From Strigops habroptila (lineage: Eukaryota; Chordata; Aves; Psittaciformes; Psittacidae), in NCBI RefSeq assembly GCF_004027225.2, contig NC_044296.2, forward strand, positions 3,020,796 to 3,084,795: a DNA stretch of 64,000 bases, written 5' to 3'. Under the pieces are notes generated by a model that was not told where the DNA came from, searched no databases, and saw only the letters and a program-made list of their open reading frames with translations. Position numbers and translations under genes: made by a program. This document shows, one piece after another, positions 11,478 to 24,400 of this stretch (the first letter of the stretch is position 1; every line of letters starts with the position of its first letter).

Positions 11478-11574
11478 GGATGCTGCAGGAATGTGGGAGG
11501 GATGCCACAGGGATGCTGCAGGGAATCTGCAGAAATGCTGCAGAGATGCCTCAGGGATGCTTCAGGGATGCAGG
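11478..11574. repeat. 11-bp minisatellite, about 8.8 copies
   Basis: The unit GGATGCTGCAG repeats with exact 11-bp spacing: 11478, 11489, 11500, 11511, 11522, 11533, 11544 and 11555, then a partial unit. Units differ at one to four bases. Because 11 is not a multiple of three, the repeat keeps several frames open and explains overlapping ORFs here. Confidence 0.85.
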
Positions 11575-14500
11575 AGGCATCTTGCAGGGCACTTTCCCAT
11601 GGCTCTCTGGCAAGCAAAGGGTGTTTGGCTTTCAAATTGACTCAAAGTGGCCATTTTATTTCCCCTGAAACTTTCCAGAGAAAAGTTCTAATGTCACTAG
11701 AAACCTGGGCTGTGGATGCTGGGCTGCCTGGGAGGAACAAGCTGACAGCAGCGTTCCTGGCCTGGGTGAACTGCTAGCTGCTGTCTCCCCAGGGATGCAC
11801 TCAAAGATGGAGCTGCACCATGTGCCCACCGCAGCTGCAAACCACAGTCCAATGTCCTGCAGAGCAAAGAGCTGCACGTTTGTTTCCTGTGAGCTGAAAG
11901 GGGAAACACAAGGGGACGAGGCATAACCCAGGGCTGCTGTTCTGCATCCCTCATATCAGCTGAAAAATCAAACTCTTTTCTTTCAGCCTGCACCTTTTTC
12001 TGTTAAAGGCTTAACAGAGGGGCAGGACTCTGGTTAACTTTGTGGTGAGCCCAGCCCTCTTGAGCAGGTATTGCTGCAGCCCACAAAACAGCTGGCACAT
12101 CTGCAGTGGTTTTAGCCCAGCAAATCCCCCCACCTCCTGTTTGTGCTCAGCAAAAAGCCAGAGCAGCAGCATCTTTCTCCCCCAGTTCACCCCCAGTGCA
12201 GGTTGGGGTGATCGAGAGCGGAAAGGCAGAGATCAGGTACCCTCTGCAGCTGCTGCTTGCACTCACAGAGGCAGCTCTTCTGCCTGCTCCATGGTATCCC
12301 CTGCAGATACCAGGGCTCTGCCACCACTGCCCACTACTTTGCTCATGCAAGCACAGAGCACAGCCACTGCACAGGGAAGAAGTTGCTTGGTGGTTAATCA
12401 GACACCTTCTGGTCACCCTTTTACCTTCCCAGAGGTACTTTCTGACACCCATCAGCTTTTCCCCATGGAGGAGGATGGGTCCTTTCATCAGCTTGAGTGT
12501 TCAGGAAGAGGCTCCATGGCAGCAGTGATTGCCCAGGGGCTTTTGGTGAGGGTCTGAGTTAAAGAACTGTCAGAGCCCTCCCAGACCATGGCCACTCTGC
12601 ATCCGTGCTGGGAAGCTCCTGTGTTAAAATCTGCCTTCCGCCTGCCAATGCTGTGTGAGGCCTGGGGTGGCACAGCCTGTGCATGTCAATGGCTGATGTT
12701 TTGCAGATGTGCAGTTACCGGTGACTTTGCAGGGGTGCCTGGGAGATTGCCACAGCCCAGCAGATGCGAAGGACTGGTGCTCAGCTCGGGGGTACTGGCT
12801 GGTTGCAATCGGGGGCAGCCTCATCAGGCAGTGATGGACATGGCTTCTTTGTGCCGAAGGGATAGGTGCAGCTCAGGCTTCTCCTGAGACCTTTTTGGTG
12901 ATGTAAAGCAAATATGCCATGAGCAAGTCAGCCTCTGGCACATCACATGCTCAAGGCCTGAAAGGGACAGGTCAACCCGATGTGCTGGAGCCCTGCGCTC
13001 CTCAGTATCAGCAACGCGCTGGGATTCCATGTGCATGATTTAGTAGGACATGAAATCCCTTCATCTGCCTTTTCAGAGAAGTAAGGGACCAGGAAGAATG
13101 GGATGGTTCGATTCTGAGGTTAGGCAAAACACTGCGGTTATTTAGTGGAAAGTCTTTTTCTGCTGTAATCTCATTCTCATGCCACGCTGGTTTTTCTTGC
13201 TGTATTAAAGAAATGCAATGAGTGTGGGAGGTGTGAACTAATGCTACCGCACCAGGAAGGTGATGATGGCCTGACATCTCATAATGATGTTCATCAGACT
13301 CTCTACTCAACAGGGGTGTGAACAAGTACAGTGGAAAAAAAGGGACATAATTGGTCTTTTAAGAAAAAACCCAAACCAAATAGCTGTGAGACAAGATTGT
13401 CAGCAAATGCTATTTAAGAGCACAGACATTCGCCTCTTCTCTCCTGGGGAAGTGTTAACCTTTAAATGCAACCTTTCCACTCTCTTCTCTTTCACTCATG
13501 TTTTCTCCGCCACCTGTTTCCCACTTGCCAAAATCACTTGCATTTCCCCACCAAGAGCACAGAGCTGTCGTGTGCTGCAGGACCAAGAGCTGCCCTGTGC
13601 TCACCCACCACCACCCCATCCCCGCGCTGCCAGGGGCTTTGAGGCAGGAGAGGCATTACTTGGCAGACAGCAAAACTTCCCTGTGATTTTTACACACAGT
13701 TGGCTTAGACATAAGCGTCATGTCTTGTCATTCCTGGGCCAGGGAGGTGGCTAGTGCTGAACCTCTTCACGCAAGCAGGGAGCTGGCCTCGAGCATCGAC
13801 CTGGGTTGCACGCAGATGGCTGTCCTGTTGTTATGGGCTCCTGCACACACGGAAGCTGCTTCCCTGCTTGGAAAGGTTTTTCCCAGCTGCAGGAGAGACC
13901 CATCGGTGTGGCAGTCCTGGTGCTGAGCCTGCTGGGAGGTTTCTTGAAGGAGATCGACTCCTGTCCACACCATCACTTTCCATCCTGCCTGCAACGGCAA
14001 GAACAAGAAGAGCAGGAGGAGGGATGTGGAGCCTTGTACAAGAGCCAATGGGGAAATGCAGATCACTGCTTTCCAGAGACCATCTCATGAGTGGAAATGG
14101 CCTTGCAGGGAGAAGGAGCACTAAGCGCAGCAAATTGTTTTAGCACCCTTCACGTCACATCTTCATCCTTAATCTGCACTTGAATTCAGGAGCTGCTCCC
14201 CAGCCCACATTCTGATGGTGGCTTCATCCCAATCAGTTGGGCAGAAAACGAGCTCAGGAAGGGCTAAACCTGAAGATGTAACAGGGCCTCCAGTTTCTAA
14301 TAACTGGAACCTCCTTTCACGTGCTTGGTATCCTTCCACTGATGCTCTTGTGCAGCAATGTGGTTAACAGGGGTGTTCTCTCCCGTTCAGAGGGCTATGA
14401 GCACACATGCACAATCACAGCGCACCTCACACCTCTTACCAGGATGCAACTTGTTCATCTGCAAGCAAGAAATCCTTTGTCAGGTTTCTCCTCTGCCTGG

Positions 14501-15605
14501 GCAACCCTTCCCTCTCACCCTGGGTGCAGAAGGCAGCACCACAGCAGACAATACAGCTGGATATAAAAAAAAGCTGAATTTTGTTGGACCAAAGCAGCAT
14601 TTGCATGTCCAATATTGTCCTCCACACCTTTATAACCACTCCAGCTGTGCACCAGATGTGACAGTGAGTGTTCATCTCTACAAGCACCAGTGCTGAGCCA
14701 GCCCCAGTGCTCTGGATCCATGCATAGAGAGGGATAGAGCAGAAATAGCACAGAAATAGCAGACAATTTCTAGGTTTAACTCAACATGGTAAGACTTGAG
14801 TTCTAGGGAGGTTTGGGGGATTTTACCCAGAAAAATGGCTTTTAGGGGGTTCTGTGAAGGCTCAGTTCACACTTTAGTCCAAGCTAATTGATGCAGCCAT
14901 CACTAAGTGGTTTTGGCACAAAGAAGAAATAAAGACAACAGAAATAGAGACAACAGAACCCTGCATGATATTGGGGAAGCGGAGCTCAGTACCTGGCTCT
15001 GCCGCAGCATTCCTGCATGGGGGGAGGGTGAGAAATCAGGGAACAAATCCATCCCTCCCTCACCAGGGCACTGGGACTGTGCCTGCACCAGTGAGCCAGG
15101 GGTGCTCCAGGTATGACGGTAAGCTGGGGTGGAGGCATCTGGTTCACTTCTTGCTACAGGTTTGGGGACTGAGGTTGAGTTTGGGTGCAGGGTTTTGTTA
15201 GCTGCTCTTTTCCCAACACCCAGCCCTTACGCATCACAGCTGAAAAGACTTTTAATGTCTGAAAAAATTCAAAATAAGAATCAGGCAAGCTTTATTCATC
15301 CTAGAGTGTCGCTATTTGAGTAGTTTGTTTGAGGTCAAGGAGTTGTCAACCCCCCACCCCAGTTCCCTCTGATGTTTTAGCACACTTACCAAGCATGAGT
15401 AATGCTCCATGTGAGAAATGAAAGACTGTCATCTTCAGAAGAATTTATATCAGAAAATGAGCTTAAAGATGAATAGCTTAGTGTATTCACACTTATCCAG
15501 TTGCATTTACTACATCATATTTACAGGCTAATGTAACGGTGTGTATTTTATCTCTTTTTGTTGGTTTGTTTGGGTTTTTTCCCTGCATAGTTGAGCGCGA
15601 ATTTA

Positions 15606-15730
15606 AAGGTCAGGTTGGACAGAGCTTGGAGCAACCTGCTCTAGTGGAAGGTGTCCCTGCCCATGGCAGGGGGTTGGAGCTGGATGAGCTTTAAGGTCCC
15701 TTCCAACTCAAACCAGTCTGGGATTCTATG
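15606..15730 (+). repeat. CR1 LINE 3' fragment
   Basis: CAGGTTGGACAGAGCTTGGA to GGGATTCTATG, 5'-truncated CR1 in plus orientation, of the same type as the 9.5-kb copy. Confidence 0.9.
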
Positions 15731-18186
15731 AAGACTGAGTTTCTGATAAGAGAAAGATATAAGCTGCAAGGCAGTTTCATAAATAGAGTCCCACGCACTC
15801 AAGATACCTCTAATAATCACTTCCTCTTAACACACTGCTGAGCTTTGTTGCACATAGACAAGGATATTTGGTGGCGTTAGGAACTGAGGCAACATATCCT
15901 GGTGTTTTGCATTCAAGGGAGCTGGGTTTTCTAACCTGCTTTATCTTTTTGCAAGCCACAGGGTGAAGCTTCCATTCAGGTGAAACAGGAGGCTGAAAAT
16001 TGCCTCAGATGATGGCCAGTGGGTATCTCAAGACCATTTCTCCAACTGTATTTCAGCCTCACCTTACTGTGCAAGGATGGATGGACCTCATAGACATTTC
16101 AAAGTTCATCATCCCTAAACCCTCACTGGATAAATCAGGCCAAGAAGCTGATCGTCATGCACATCTCTACCATTGGACTTAGTCCCCTGGAAGCCCAAGA
16201 CCACAGGTACCAAGGCATTTTGTTGTGCAACTTTCAGTGCACTGAACTGTTACTGAGGCTCTTACCATCAGTTTCTGCCTATTCCTAACAACAGAGATGC
16301 AGGAGGGCATCAAAAAGCGTGCATGCTTTCCTGGTAGTATTTCATGAACAATTTCTATCACCATTCCTGTTAAATCCAGATTTTCAAAATACTTTTTCAT
16401 GTTTGCACAGATGGTGCCCAAACAGCAATGGGGTAGTTACGCAAGGAAGAGAACTGAGACCATTTTGCACACTTGATAAGATGTGCAAAGCACTGTCAGG
16501 GGATTTACACACAGGGCTGCCTGCCAGAAGTGCAGAGACAGACCACTACAGGAGGGCATGTAAGGAAGGCACCTGGATATAAAGATAAGGGCAATGTTCA
16601 GCAGGCAAGAAGTGGGGTGCAATCCGGGCAGCTCAGAGCACAGCAGGCAGATCATGTGAGGAGCAGCTCTTGTGTGGCTAATAAGGACAGCAAGACATAA
16701 GAAGCAGAAATGCTCTTGCTGCCTGCGATCACTCAATCTAGCCCCACACAATCTCTCTGCATAGGAAACAATAAAAAAAACCAGCCCTAACTCCAGTGCC
16801 TGGAACCTGCGACTCACTGCAAGGGTCAGAGCACCACTATGAATGCAGAGGAGTAATGTTGCATCCTCCTTGCCCTGCTCTTGCCCACCTAGCCTGGATT
16901 CCAGCACCTTCTCTCTGCAAACATACCTCCAGGCACCAGCATCAGCCCCTGACTGGCATTTGTAAGGAAAATGAGCCCTCGGCCCTCAAAGGATCGCAAA
17001 CCAGCTCCAACTGTGCAAGGTGGAGTTGCAGGCACTGACCCTGCCAAGGTCACCTGGGATTCCTGATGGTGGAAATGCCAACCAGAAACATGACAGTTAT
17101 TTTTTCAGAAGATGTGAGATGAGCCAGGGATGGGTCAAGCGCCGGTTGACTTCACACTTTTCATGCTCTCCTGCTGCTTTTCCTGCTGCTGTTGCACCCT
17201 TCTGCTCCCTTCGCGGGGTCAGGCAGCTTACACCAGCTCCAGCTTTGGCCTTGGGCTTGTGCCACAGTAGAGACACAACAAACAGGAAGCATCACTCATT
17301 TCTTAGTCATCTTCAGATGAACCAGGTCCACAGAAAGTCACCTTTCGGCACCTGCAGGTTTAAACCCCTCAGGGTCATCTCACAGTAGGTCCTGGGGGCT
17401 ATGTCCATCAGTGTGAGCACCAAACCCATCACTGAACCCATCCTACATAGCACGGTGAGCTGATCTACCTTCAGCTCTGCTGCCACAGCCAGGCTGCTGC
17501 CTGCACCCCATATCCCTTGCTGCATTCAGAAATGGTTGCAGGCACATGCACAGTGGTGAGAAAAGCTGGTCCAGCAGTGACAGGGAAGGGCAGGAGCAGG
17601 GGCGAGGCAATTTCTTCTAATGAAATAATTTCTAAGCCACCTTCTTGCTATGGGCTGTCCCTACCAGTTCTGAGGGGAAGAGAGGACAGAGGGAATAGGA
17701 CAGGAAATCAAACCACTTGTGATTTCTTTTCATCTGAAAGCATCACTGTGTCAAGTTTCACACCTGAAGAGCAGTTGCAGCACTCTGGTTTCCCTTCATG
17801 TCAGTGAGTACAGTAGAGCTGCCCCCCTCATGCTGCAGCCTGGGGGCTCCAGCCTTAGCTGCTGCCAACATGAAGGTCTGCCCACTTTTCTGCACTGATC
17901 TCAGCAGCAAAGTACAAGAGATGGACAGTCAGGAGGGTTTATTCCTGAGGGGTATCAGTATAAAAGGTGGTGAGCTGGAGGAAAGCATATTTATGGACAA
18001 TCAGGAAGGTACATGCCCCACAGCCTGCTGAACCTGTGCCCTCCATCGCAGCTCCCTGTGCTCCTACTGAGCAGCACTTGTCTCCACAGGACGTATTTAC
18101 CACGCTGGCTGTCCCTGAGGAGGAAAGCTGGGTGCAGAATCAGTCCCAACAGACAGGCAACACATTTTGCAGCTTCTAGAAACAGT

Positions 18187-18192
18187 TTTATT
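18187..18192 (-). terminator. Candidate polyadenylation signal for the NFIL3-like gene
   Basis: TTTATT on the plus strand, AATAAA on the minus strand, about 1.2 kb after the stop. On the minus strand it is followed by ACTGTTTC and a TG-rich stretch (TGTGTTGCCTGTCTGTTGGG), a convincing downstream element. Other minus-strand AATAAA signals occur near 18395 and at 18835-18840, so the 3'UTR could end earlier. Which is used cannot be told from sequence alone. Confidence 0.45.
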
Positions 18193-18970
18193 AGGCACAA
18201 CATGTTGATATACCTCCACAGTTCAAATGACTCATTGTACAGCTCACATTCAGGGCCCTCTTTTCCAAACCAGTTTGAGGGATTATTACATCCCATGTCA
18301 GGTACCATGGTTTGTCCTTTTTTGCAGTCTTATTATTGGTGCAGTTCTTTATTAGCCATAAAATGATTTCTAGAAAACAACTCTTGACAATTGTCTTTAT
18401 TGTCTAGGGCATGAAATTCTAGTGAGAATAGTGCAACACAAAAAGCATCAGAATAGTCCTGTGAGCAACAGAACAGCAAATAGGAGACTCCAAGGGATCT
18501 GAGCTTGAGCTCCCACTGTCATCTCTGGTTTCTAGCAGAGTTGAGCAGGCAATGCAGTTTTCTACAAGTCTATGCATAAAAATGTATTGGGGCAGAGGAG
18601 AACAATTCATAGTTGCTTATTCTCTTTGAGATTAGGCTGTATTTGTCCAACATGTCAAAAATGTTTAGGGCTGACAGAAACATCAGAGCTACATTAGCCT
18701 CCTTTCCTTACGACAAAGGACAAAACGTGAAAGGAGCACTGAGGACAAGAAGTTACAGCTATACCTGGAATACATCTCTGAAAACTATCTTTGGCTTGTA
18801 AATTGAGGTGACTGAGGAACAGCATGAAATAGGCTTTATTGAGGCTACTGCTCCCTCCCTGCCCTGGGCACTGCATGCTTCTATGTCTCCTCCTCCTTTC
18901 ACAGAAGTGAAATCATGCCCCCATGTCCTTCATGGACAGATGAAGATAAATTGTCTCCATCAATAGTTTC

Positions 18971-19015
18971 TTATGTCAAGCAATTAAGACTTATGCCAAG
19001 CAATTAAGACTTATG
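18971..19015. repeat. 20-bp tandem duplication
   Basis: TTATGTCAAGCAATTAAGAC is followed directly by TTATGCCAAGCAATTAAGAC and then TTATG, a 2.25-copy tandem repeat with one mismatch. It falls in the presumed 3'UTR or flank of the NFIL3-like gene. Confidence 0.85.
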
Positions 19016-19408
19016 CACATTTGTGAAGATGAAGGCAACAATAAAGCAAAGGTAACGGCTGCCACCCCAAGCAGTTGTTGTGTTACATGGGTATCACCTC
19101 TACTGTCTTAGCCTCTTCCTGCCTCTGGTCCCTTCATGCCTCAAATTTTAGCTTGGTTTGTAAGCAGAGCAGCTGTGTAAAAATCATACACAACAACTGA
19201 AGGGTCTGGAAGGTCTCACCCAGCAAGATGGACATTATGGCCAGCTCCAGTTGTGCTGTAGTGACGCAGCCCAGACTCCCTTACAGTTTATGCAAAGCAA
19301 GGAAAATGACTTCCCTCTTTGAAGCATGTTTCCCTCCCACCCCCTCCTTCCAAACCCTTTATGTCTTTGGAAGGTCTTGGCCCCACAGTTGGCCATTCCT
19401 CTACCACC

Positions 19409-20320
19409 TCAGTGGGAGTCCAAGCTACTCTCCTCCAAGCTGCTGAGGGCTTTGGTCTTAATACGGAGCTTGTGAGGTAGGGCAGCGTAGCTTCGGCCCT
19501 TCAGATGATCTTCTGAAGGGCACGGCAGGCTGCATGGCTGTAGAGGAGAGGTTTTGGGCACTAGATGCTCATCATCTTCGTCTGAGACAGTCGTGCTGCT
19601 TCCTTTGCTCACCTCAGCTGGACTGGGGGACGGGCACAAGAAGCAGGCACTGCCTGACAAAGGTGAATGGAAAGTATATCTGTCTGGGCAGTAGTAACTG
19701 GGGAATGGAGAGCAAACTGTGGATCTGAAGGATGCATCAAGCCTCATAGGCTCCTGAAGGCCAGGTGTGTCCATGGGACCTGGCTTTGAGTCACAGCCAA
19801 GGATGTTACTGGATGGGCCAAAGGTTTTGCAGGAAAGGTCTGCTGGCTCCAGCACATTTGGCACAAAGCTCTTCCTTGCGAAGAAGCAGGACTTCCCAGC
19901 AAAGGGCTCTGCCTCGAGGTGTGGGGAGGCTACTCTGTGCCCTCTGAAATAAACTCCCAGGAAATCCTGAAGGGAGTGACCCTGGTAGGTGCTGGTGTCT
20001 GGGCTGATGAGCCCAAAGCGCAGCTTCAGGGACAGCAGCTCTGTCCTGAGGATGGAGTTCTCCTCGCTGAGAGCAGCCAGCTGGCTTTCCATGGCAAAGT
20101 CATTGAGGCGCCTCTTCTGCCGGGAGCGCTTGGCCGCCTCGTTGTTCTTGCGCCTCTTCTCCCAGTACATGTTGTCCTTCTTGTCATCTGGCATGAACTC
20201 CCGCTTGCGCCGGGAGGGACTGCTCACATGGCCATGGAGGAACTTAGCCTTGCTCTGCTGAAGGGCAAGCTCACTGATGGTGCTCAACGGTGCCAGGAAG
20301 TTTTCCATGGTCATGAACAT
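19409..20320 (-). CDS. NFILZ: NFIL3-like bZIP transcription factor (probable NFILZ)
   Basis: A 303-residue protein in one uninterrupted coding exon. The basic region NNEAAKRSRQKRR lies at about residues 59-71, preceded by RRKREFMPDDKKDNMYWEKR. A leucine zipper follows at about 72-104, with leucines or hydrophobics in heptad spacing through LSLKLRFGLIS. The tail carries LPHKLRIKTKAL near residue 285, which matches a block in the C-terminal half of NFIL3. These features place it in the PAR-related NFIL3/E4BP4 repressor family, binding D-box-type sites as dimers. NFIL3 itself is about 460 residues, so this shorter paralogue fits NFILZ, which in human lies near MUC16 on 19p13.2. Three in-frame ATGs occur at residues 1, 3 and 5; I use the first. 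A good acceptor 9 nt upstream suggests a spliced 5'UTR, as in NFIL3. Confidence 0.85.
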   Translation of the reverse strand: MFMTMENFLAPLSTISELALQQSKAKFLHGHVSSPSRRKREFMPDDKKDNMYWEKRRKNNEAAKRSRQKRRLNDFAMESQLAALSEENSILRTELLSLKLRFGLISPDTSTYQGHSLQDFLGVYFRGHRVASPHLEAEPFAGKSCFFARKSFVPNVLEPADLSCKTFGPSSNILGCDSKPGPMDTPGLQEPMRLDASFRSTVCSPFPSYYCPDRYTFHSPLSGSACFLCPSPSPAEVSKGSSTTVSDEDDEHLVPKTSPLQPCSLPCPSEDHLKGRSYAALPHKLRIKTKALSSLEESSLDSH

Positions 20321-20328
20321 AGCTGGGT

Positions 20329-20333
20329 TCTGC
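20329..20333 (-). other. Splice acceptor just upstream of the NFIL3-like start codon
   Basis: On the minus strand a T-rich run (TTTTGTGTTCTAATTCTGGCAG) ends at a CAG 9 nt before the first ATG. It implies a 5'UTR intron and at least one upstream noncoding exon, at higher coordinates, that I could not place. Confidence 0.5.
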
Positions 20334-20898
20334 CAGAATTAGAACACAAAACTGTGACCATTAAAGGTGCTATTAATTAACACCAATGAATAAATTAATA
20401 TAGCCATGCGATTGTTTTCTCTCTGTTGCAGTCATACCAGGAACACTGAGTACAGCACCATGCACACACATACCCTGAGGACAGGTTCCCTCGGCTATTG
20501 CTCTTGTGTTGGAGGCATGTTTTCAAAATGCTGTCAGCACATCGATGCACTCACATTTCACCAGTGTCTGCAAAGTCCATCATGGGGTATCCAAAAAATG
20601 TGTATGACCCAGTTGAGTTAAAAGGACGTATTTTGTTGACCCAGTGAACAATCACAAGCACTTTGTCTAACTAACTTTCATCACGATAATAAAAATTGCT
20701 CTCACATAGAACTTGCCACCCACTAATCTCATTGCCCCTGTTATACAGATAGGGAAGGGGCAACAACTGACTTACCTCAGCCACATACCTTGTTAGCAGC
20801 TGAAGCAGGATTACAAAACGCTGGGCCAGAGGGACCAGCCAGCACTCAGCCTGATAAGCCAACACCTCTACAGGATTAGCCTCAAATGGTAAAGGTGG

Positions 20899-21485
20899 TG
20901 TCCTGATTTTGGCTGGGATAGGGTTAATTTTCTTCCTAGTAGCTGTTACAGTGCTGTGTTTTGGCTGTAGTCTGAGAACAATGCTGGTAACACACCCGTG
21001 ATTTAGCTGTTGGTCAGTAGCACTTACCCTGATAAAGGACTTTTCAATCTCATGCTCTGCCAGTGAGGGCGGGCACAAGAAGCCAGGAGGGAGAAGAGAC
21101 AGAACACCTGAGCCAAACTAGCCAAAGGAGTATTCCATACCACAGCACATCATGACCAGCATAGAAACCGGGGGAGTTACCTGGAAGATTACTGCTCAGG
21201 TTGTGCTGGGTAACGGTGGGTAGTGAGGAATTGAGTTATGCATCACTTTTTTTCTTGGGTTTTACTCCTCTTTTTATTTCCTATTATTATTAGTGTTATA
21301 TTGTTATTAATATTATAATTATATTTTACTGTATTCCAATTATTAAACTGTTCTTATGTCAACCAACAGTATTTTACCTTTTCTTTTTCAGATTCTCATC
21401 CTTGTCCCACTGGGCAGTGGTGAGGAGGGAGGAATGAACAAGTGGCTGCATGGTAGTTAGTTGCTTGCTGGACTTAAACCACGAA
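20899..21485 (-). mobile_element. ERVL-type solo LTR
   Basis: Plus-strand ends are TGTCCTGATTTTGGCTGGGA and GCTGGACTTAAACCACGA, the reverse complement of the well-known avian ERVL LTR that starts TCGTGGTTTAAG and ends in CCAGCCAAAATCAGGACA. Internal marks also fit: AAGAACAGTTTAATAATTGG on the minus strand, an AT-rich TAATAAT block, and TATGGAATACTCCTTTGGC. No gag, pol or env sequence flanks it, so it is a solo LTR left by recombination. The outer end has decayed (CCACGAAA rather than CCACGACA) and I see no clear target-site duplication. Confidence 0.85.
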
Positions 21486-24400
21486 AGAAGGGCGAAGTGT
21501 TTCACTTTGATTAGCAACTAATGCACTGAAACTTTGGTATTTGCCATGTTTCAAGCCCCACAGACCTTGCTTCATGACCACATGGCTGTTGGGACCCGCA
21601 AAGACCAACACACAAGTGATGGTCAAGGTGACACTTTATTAGGACTGCAATGCACTCATTTCTCACCATGTACCTAGAGTAATAGTAGTACTTGTTTAGA
21701 TAACTGGAAAATGCTTCTCTGAGTCATGGGGACAACATCACTAAGGTTCCTGGCAGGGCTGTTCAGAGGCTTGGGGGAGCAGGCCTAGCTGACATTTTCA
21801 GCTGAAAGCATTGCTGTTGTCTTCCCTCCCCCAAGAAAAAGATGTTTCAGGCTGAAAATTGCCCAAACTCAGAGGCAATATAATCAACATAACATCCCAA
21901 AACCAAGCATTATTCAGTTTTTAGCCAGAAATGTGAACACTGAGCCTAAAAATGCTAATCTTCTGTAGAAGCTAAAAGATTAAATATTCTGCTGCTTGCA
22001 GATAAAACATCAACTATTTACAGATAGTTCTTTACTTTTACAGATTTAGACACCTTCAGTATTGGCAAGTTGTCATCATCTGTGATCTCTGCACAATGCA
22101 GTCCTGCAAAATAGACAAATTTTACATCTGTTCACTATCCAGGTTTGGATAGTGAACTCAGCATGACCAGAGTTTTGATCTGCTTTAAATCACAAGAAGA
22201 TCCTTTAAAGTATTCCCTGTCCAAATGAGTGCGATTTTGTAATTGGAATTTGGAATGCATTTATTTTAATTTAACCAGAAGTCTTTGAGATCTCAAACAG
22301 TATCTGAAGGTTCTGAGGGCAACTAAAGACCAAAACAAAGAATGCCCTTTAGCATAAGTTTAGGGTAATTCCTCCAGCTTTTGATCAAAATTACTTCTGA
22401 TCTCAAAGCATCAAAGGGAGAAATTGGATGAGTGTACCTGTGGTTTCTGACAGTGTCAAGAGGCAGAAATATGCTATTGTTTCAGGGTTTAATCACTTAC
22501 CAGGAATTTTTCAGGTTAGTATTTGACATGACTTTGTCATTGAATGAGTCAAAGATCAACAGGTGGCTTTTTCAGTGCTTAAACTCATCACCCACATTGA
22601 GCAAAGTAAGTTTTCCTCCCTGTCCTTCTCTTGCTCCTGGTGCCTGATTCTATAGGAAGTTTCAAGATTACTGTAACCAGCATTCACTGCCCAATACAGA
22701 CGGGAAGCATGGGAAATAAAAGGCACCCAAAATAGCCATTTGTGAGACAGAACAAAAAAGTTCTGAAGAACCTGAGCTCTTCCTTCCAGCAAATTCATTC
22801 CAGGACATTTGTTTAAAGTTTCTCGCATTTGTTTGATCCCTCACACTCTAATCCATCGTGCCAAGGTGGGAATTTCCTTCAGACCCTAACTTAATGCTGT
22901 GTGAATTGAAGCAGGTGGAGGTAAAATAGAAGTAAGGTTGGGTCCAGGACAAGAGGCAGGAGCCAAACCAGAGGGAGGGTACAGTTACACTTACCTGGAG
23001 GTGGGAAAGTTAGGAAGGAGGTTGGGTTTGAAGTGGGAGGCAGGGGAAGTTCTTATCGGAGGCAGGATCTGGCCTTTTAAGGGCAAGGAATGAAGATTTA
23101 GCTAGGCCAGTATGCAAAAGCATCAAGTTTTAGGCCACAGAGTCTAACTTCTATCTGTTATTTATATCTGCAGCCCACAAAGTCGCACATATACCCACAT
23201 GACATTTGTCTTGGGACACTTCATGAGTGAGGACTCCAGCAATCAAGTGCACAAGGTGACACATAGCTTGTACCCGGAAGGATGAGTGGAAACATTAATA
23301 TTAGTAACAATAGTAGAACTGTTTTGGGCAAGTGCATTATGCAACTAATATTTCCTAAGGTGCATTGATGTCCGTTATTGCTGTGGCTATAAACATAGAA
23401 GACAATTACTAATGTCTTGTTGAACATCAGCCACGTTTTGTGTTATCTGCAACCTGAATGGAAAAGAAAACCCCAAAAATGTTTTAAAATAATGGCGTTC
23501 CTTCATTTTTCACCTCCGATTTGCACTATATCTTCTAGTTCTGTTCAGACAGAGCATCTTTACAAAGCCCTTCTTCTCTAGACAGAGCAGCCTTTGAACT
23601 TTCCCAGCTTCTTACCTTTCTGAGCAGGCAGAAAGACTGTTAAATACATGAAGATATGAAATAAAACTACCCTTACACTTCTACAATGCATTTGATCAGC
23701 TGTGAAGGGATACACGTGTAATATCCTAGTTCAAAACCGACACTTAACCATTTGCACCTCTGTAAAAATGAGGGCACACCTTGAGGATTTTTTATCATGC
23801 ACTCTATCTACCTGGTTGAAAGATCCTTATTTCTGGTAAAACTGCTTTCCTTCCACTAGCAGAAAACCATGTCAGGGCTCAGGCTTCAGAGATTTGGTTC
23901 AGACCTATCTCCCGTTCTTCCTCTTATCTCTACCCTGAGCAGCAGATCAGAGCAGACTGATGAATTGTACTTCTCAGCAGTTTGTACAAAGCCCCCAGGA
24001 AGAACTTATACCTAACAGGAACTGATTCATTGCAGATCTGTAAGATGATATACACTTTTCTTTAATCAAAACACATTGTGTCAAAAGCCAGCTGATGAAT
24101 CTCACTTTTCTGTGATTGTAAGTCAAGCCCGCAACCCTTGGATTATTCTTTTTCCCAAGGATGTAGTAAAATTAGAGCAGATCCTGCAAAGGGCAACCAG
24201 AACAGCCACAGATTCAGAACTGTTTCTGTAAACAGAAATGCTAACTCATTGTTTCTCAAGAATAAAGAATATATGCTGGAATTAGCAGGCCATGGATTTC
24301 AAAGAAACAAAAGGAAGCACATCTTCATCCAACATAAAGTTGAAAGAGTTTGTTGCCTCTGGCTAACGTAGTCATTCAAAATATTAGGTCAAAGATCAGG

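Larger units (their letters stand above)
7725..18180. other. Intergenic region between MUC16 and NFILZ
   Basis: About 10 kb without a supportable gene. It holds four CR1 fragments (listed separately) and an 11-bp minisatellite at 11478-11574. The part from about 9.6 to 14 kb is GC-richer, with many overlapping frames open on both strands. None shows a known domain, a coherent splice pattern or a preferred frame, so I read them as chance frames. Confidence 0.6.

Noticed and set aside
9591-12673. Many overlapping open frames of 100-180 codons on both strands
   Set aside because: Several frames are open at once in GC-richer sequence, part of them caused by the 11-bp repeat. No frame has a recognisable domain, and no splice pattern links them.
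16437-16907. 156-codon minus-strand open frame rich in Cys, Leu and Phe
   Set aside because: No signal peptide or transmembrane order that makes sense and no similarity I recognise. It looks like reverse-strand translation of noncoding DNA.
19409-20320. NFIL3 itself
   Set aside because: The protein is about 150 residues shorter than NFIL3, and its N-terminus and middle differ. In birds NFIL3 lies in a different neighbourhood. The bZIP is shared but not the rest.
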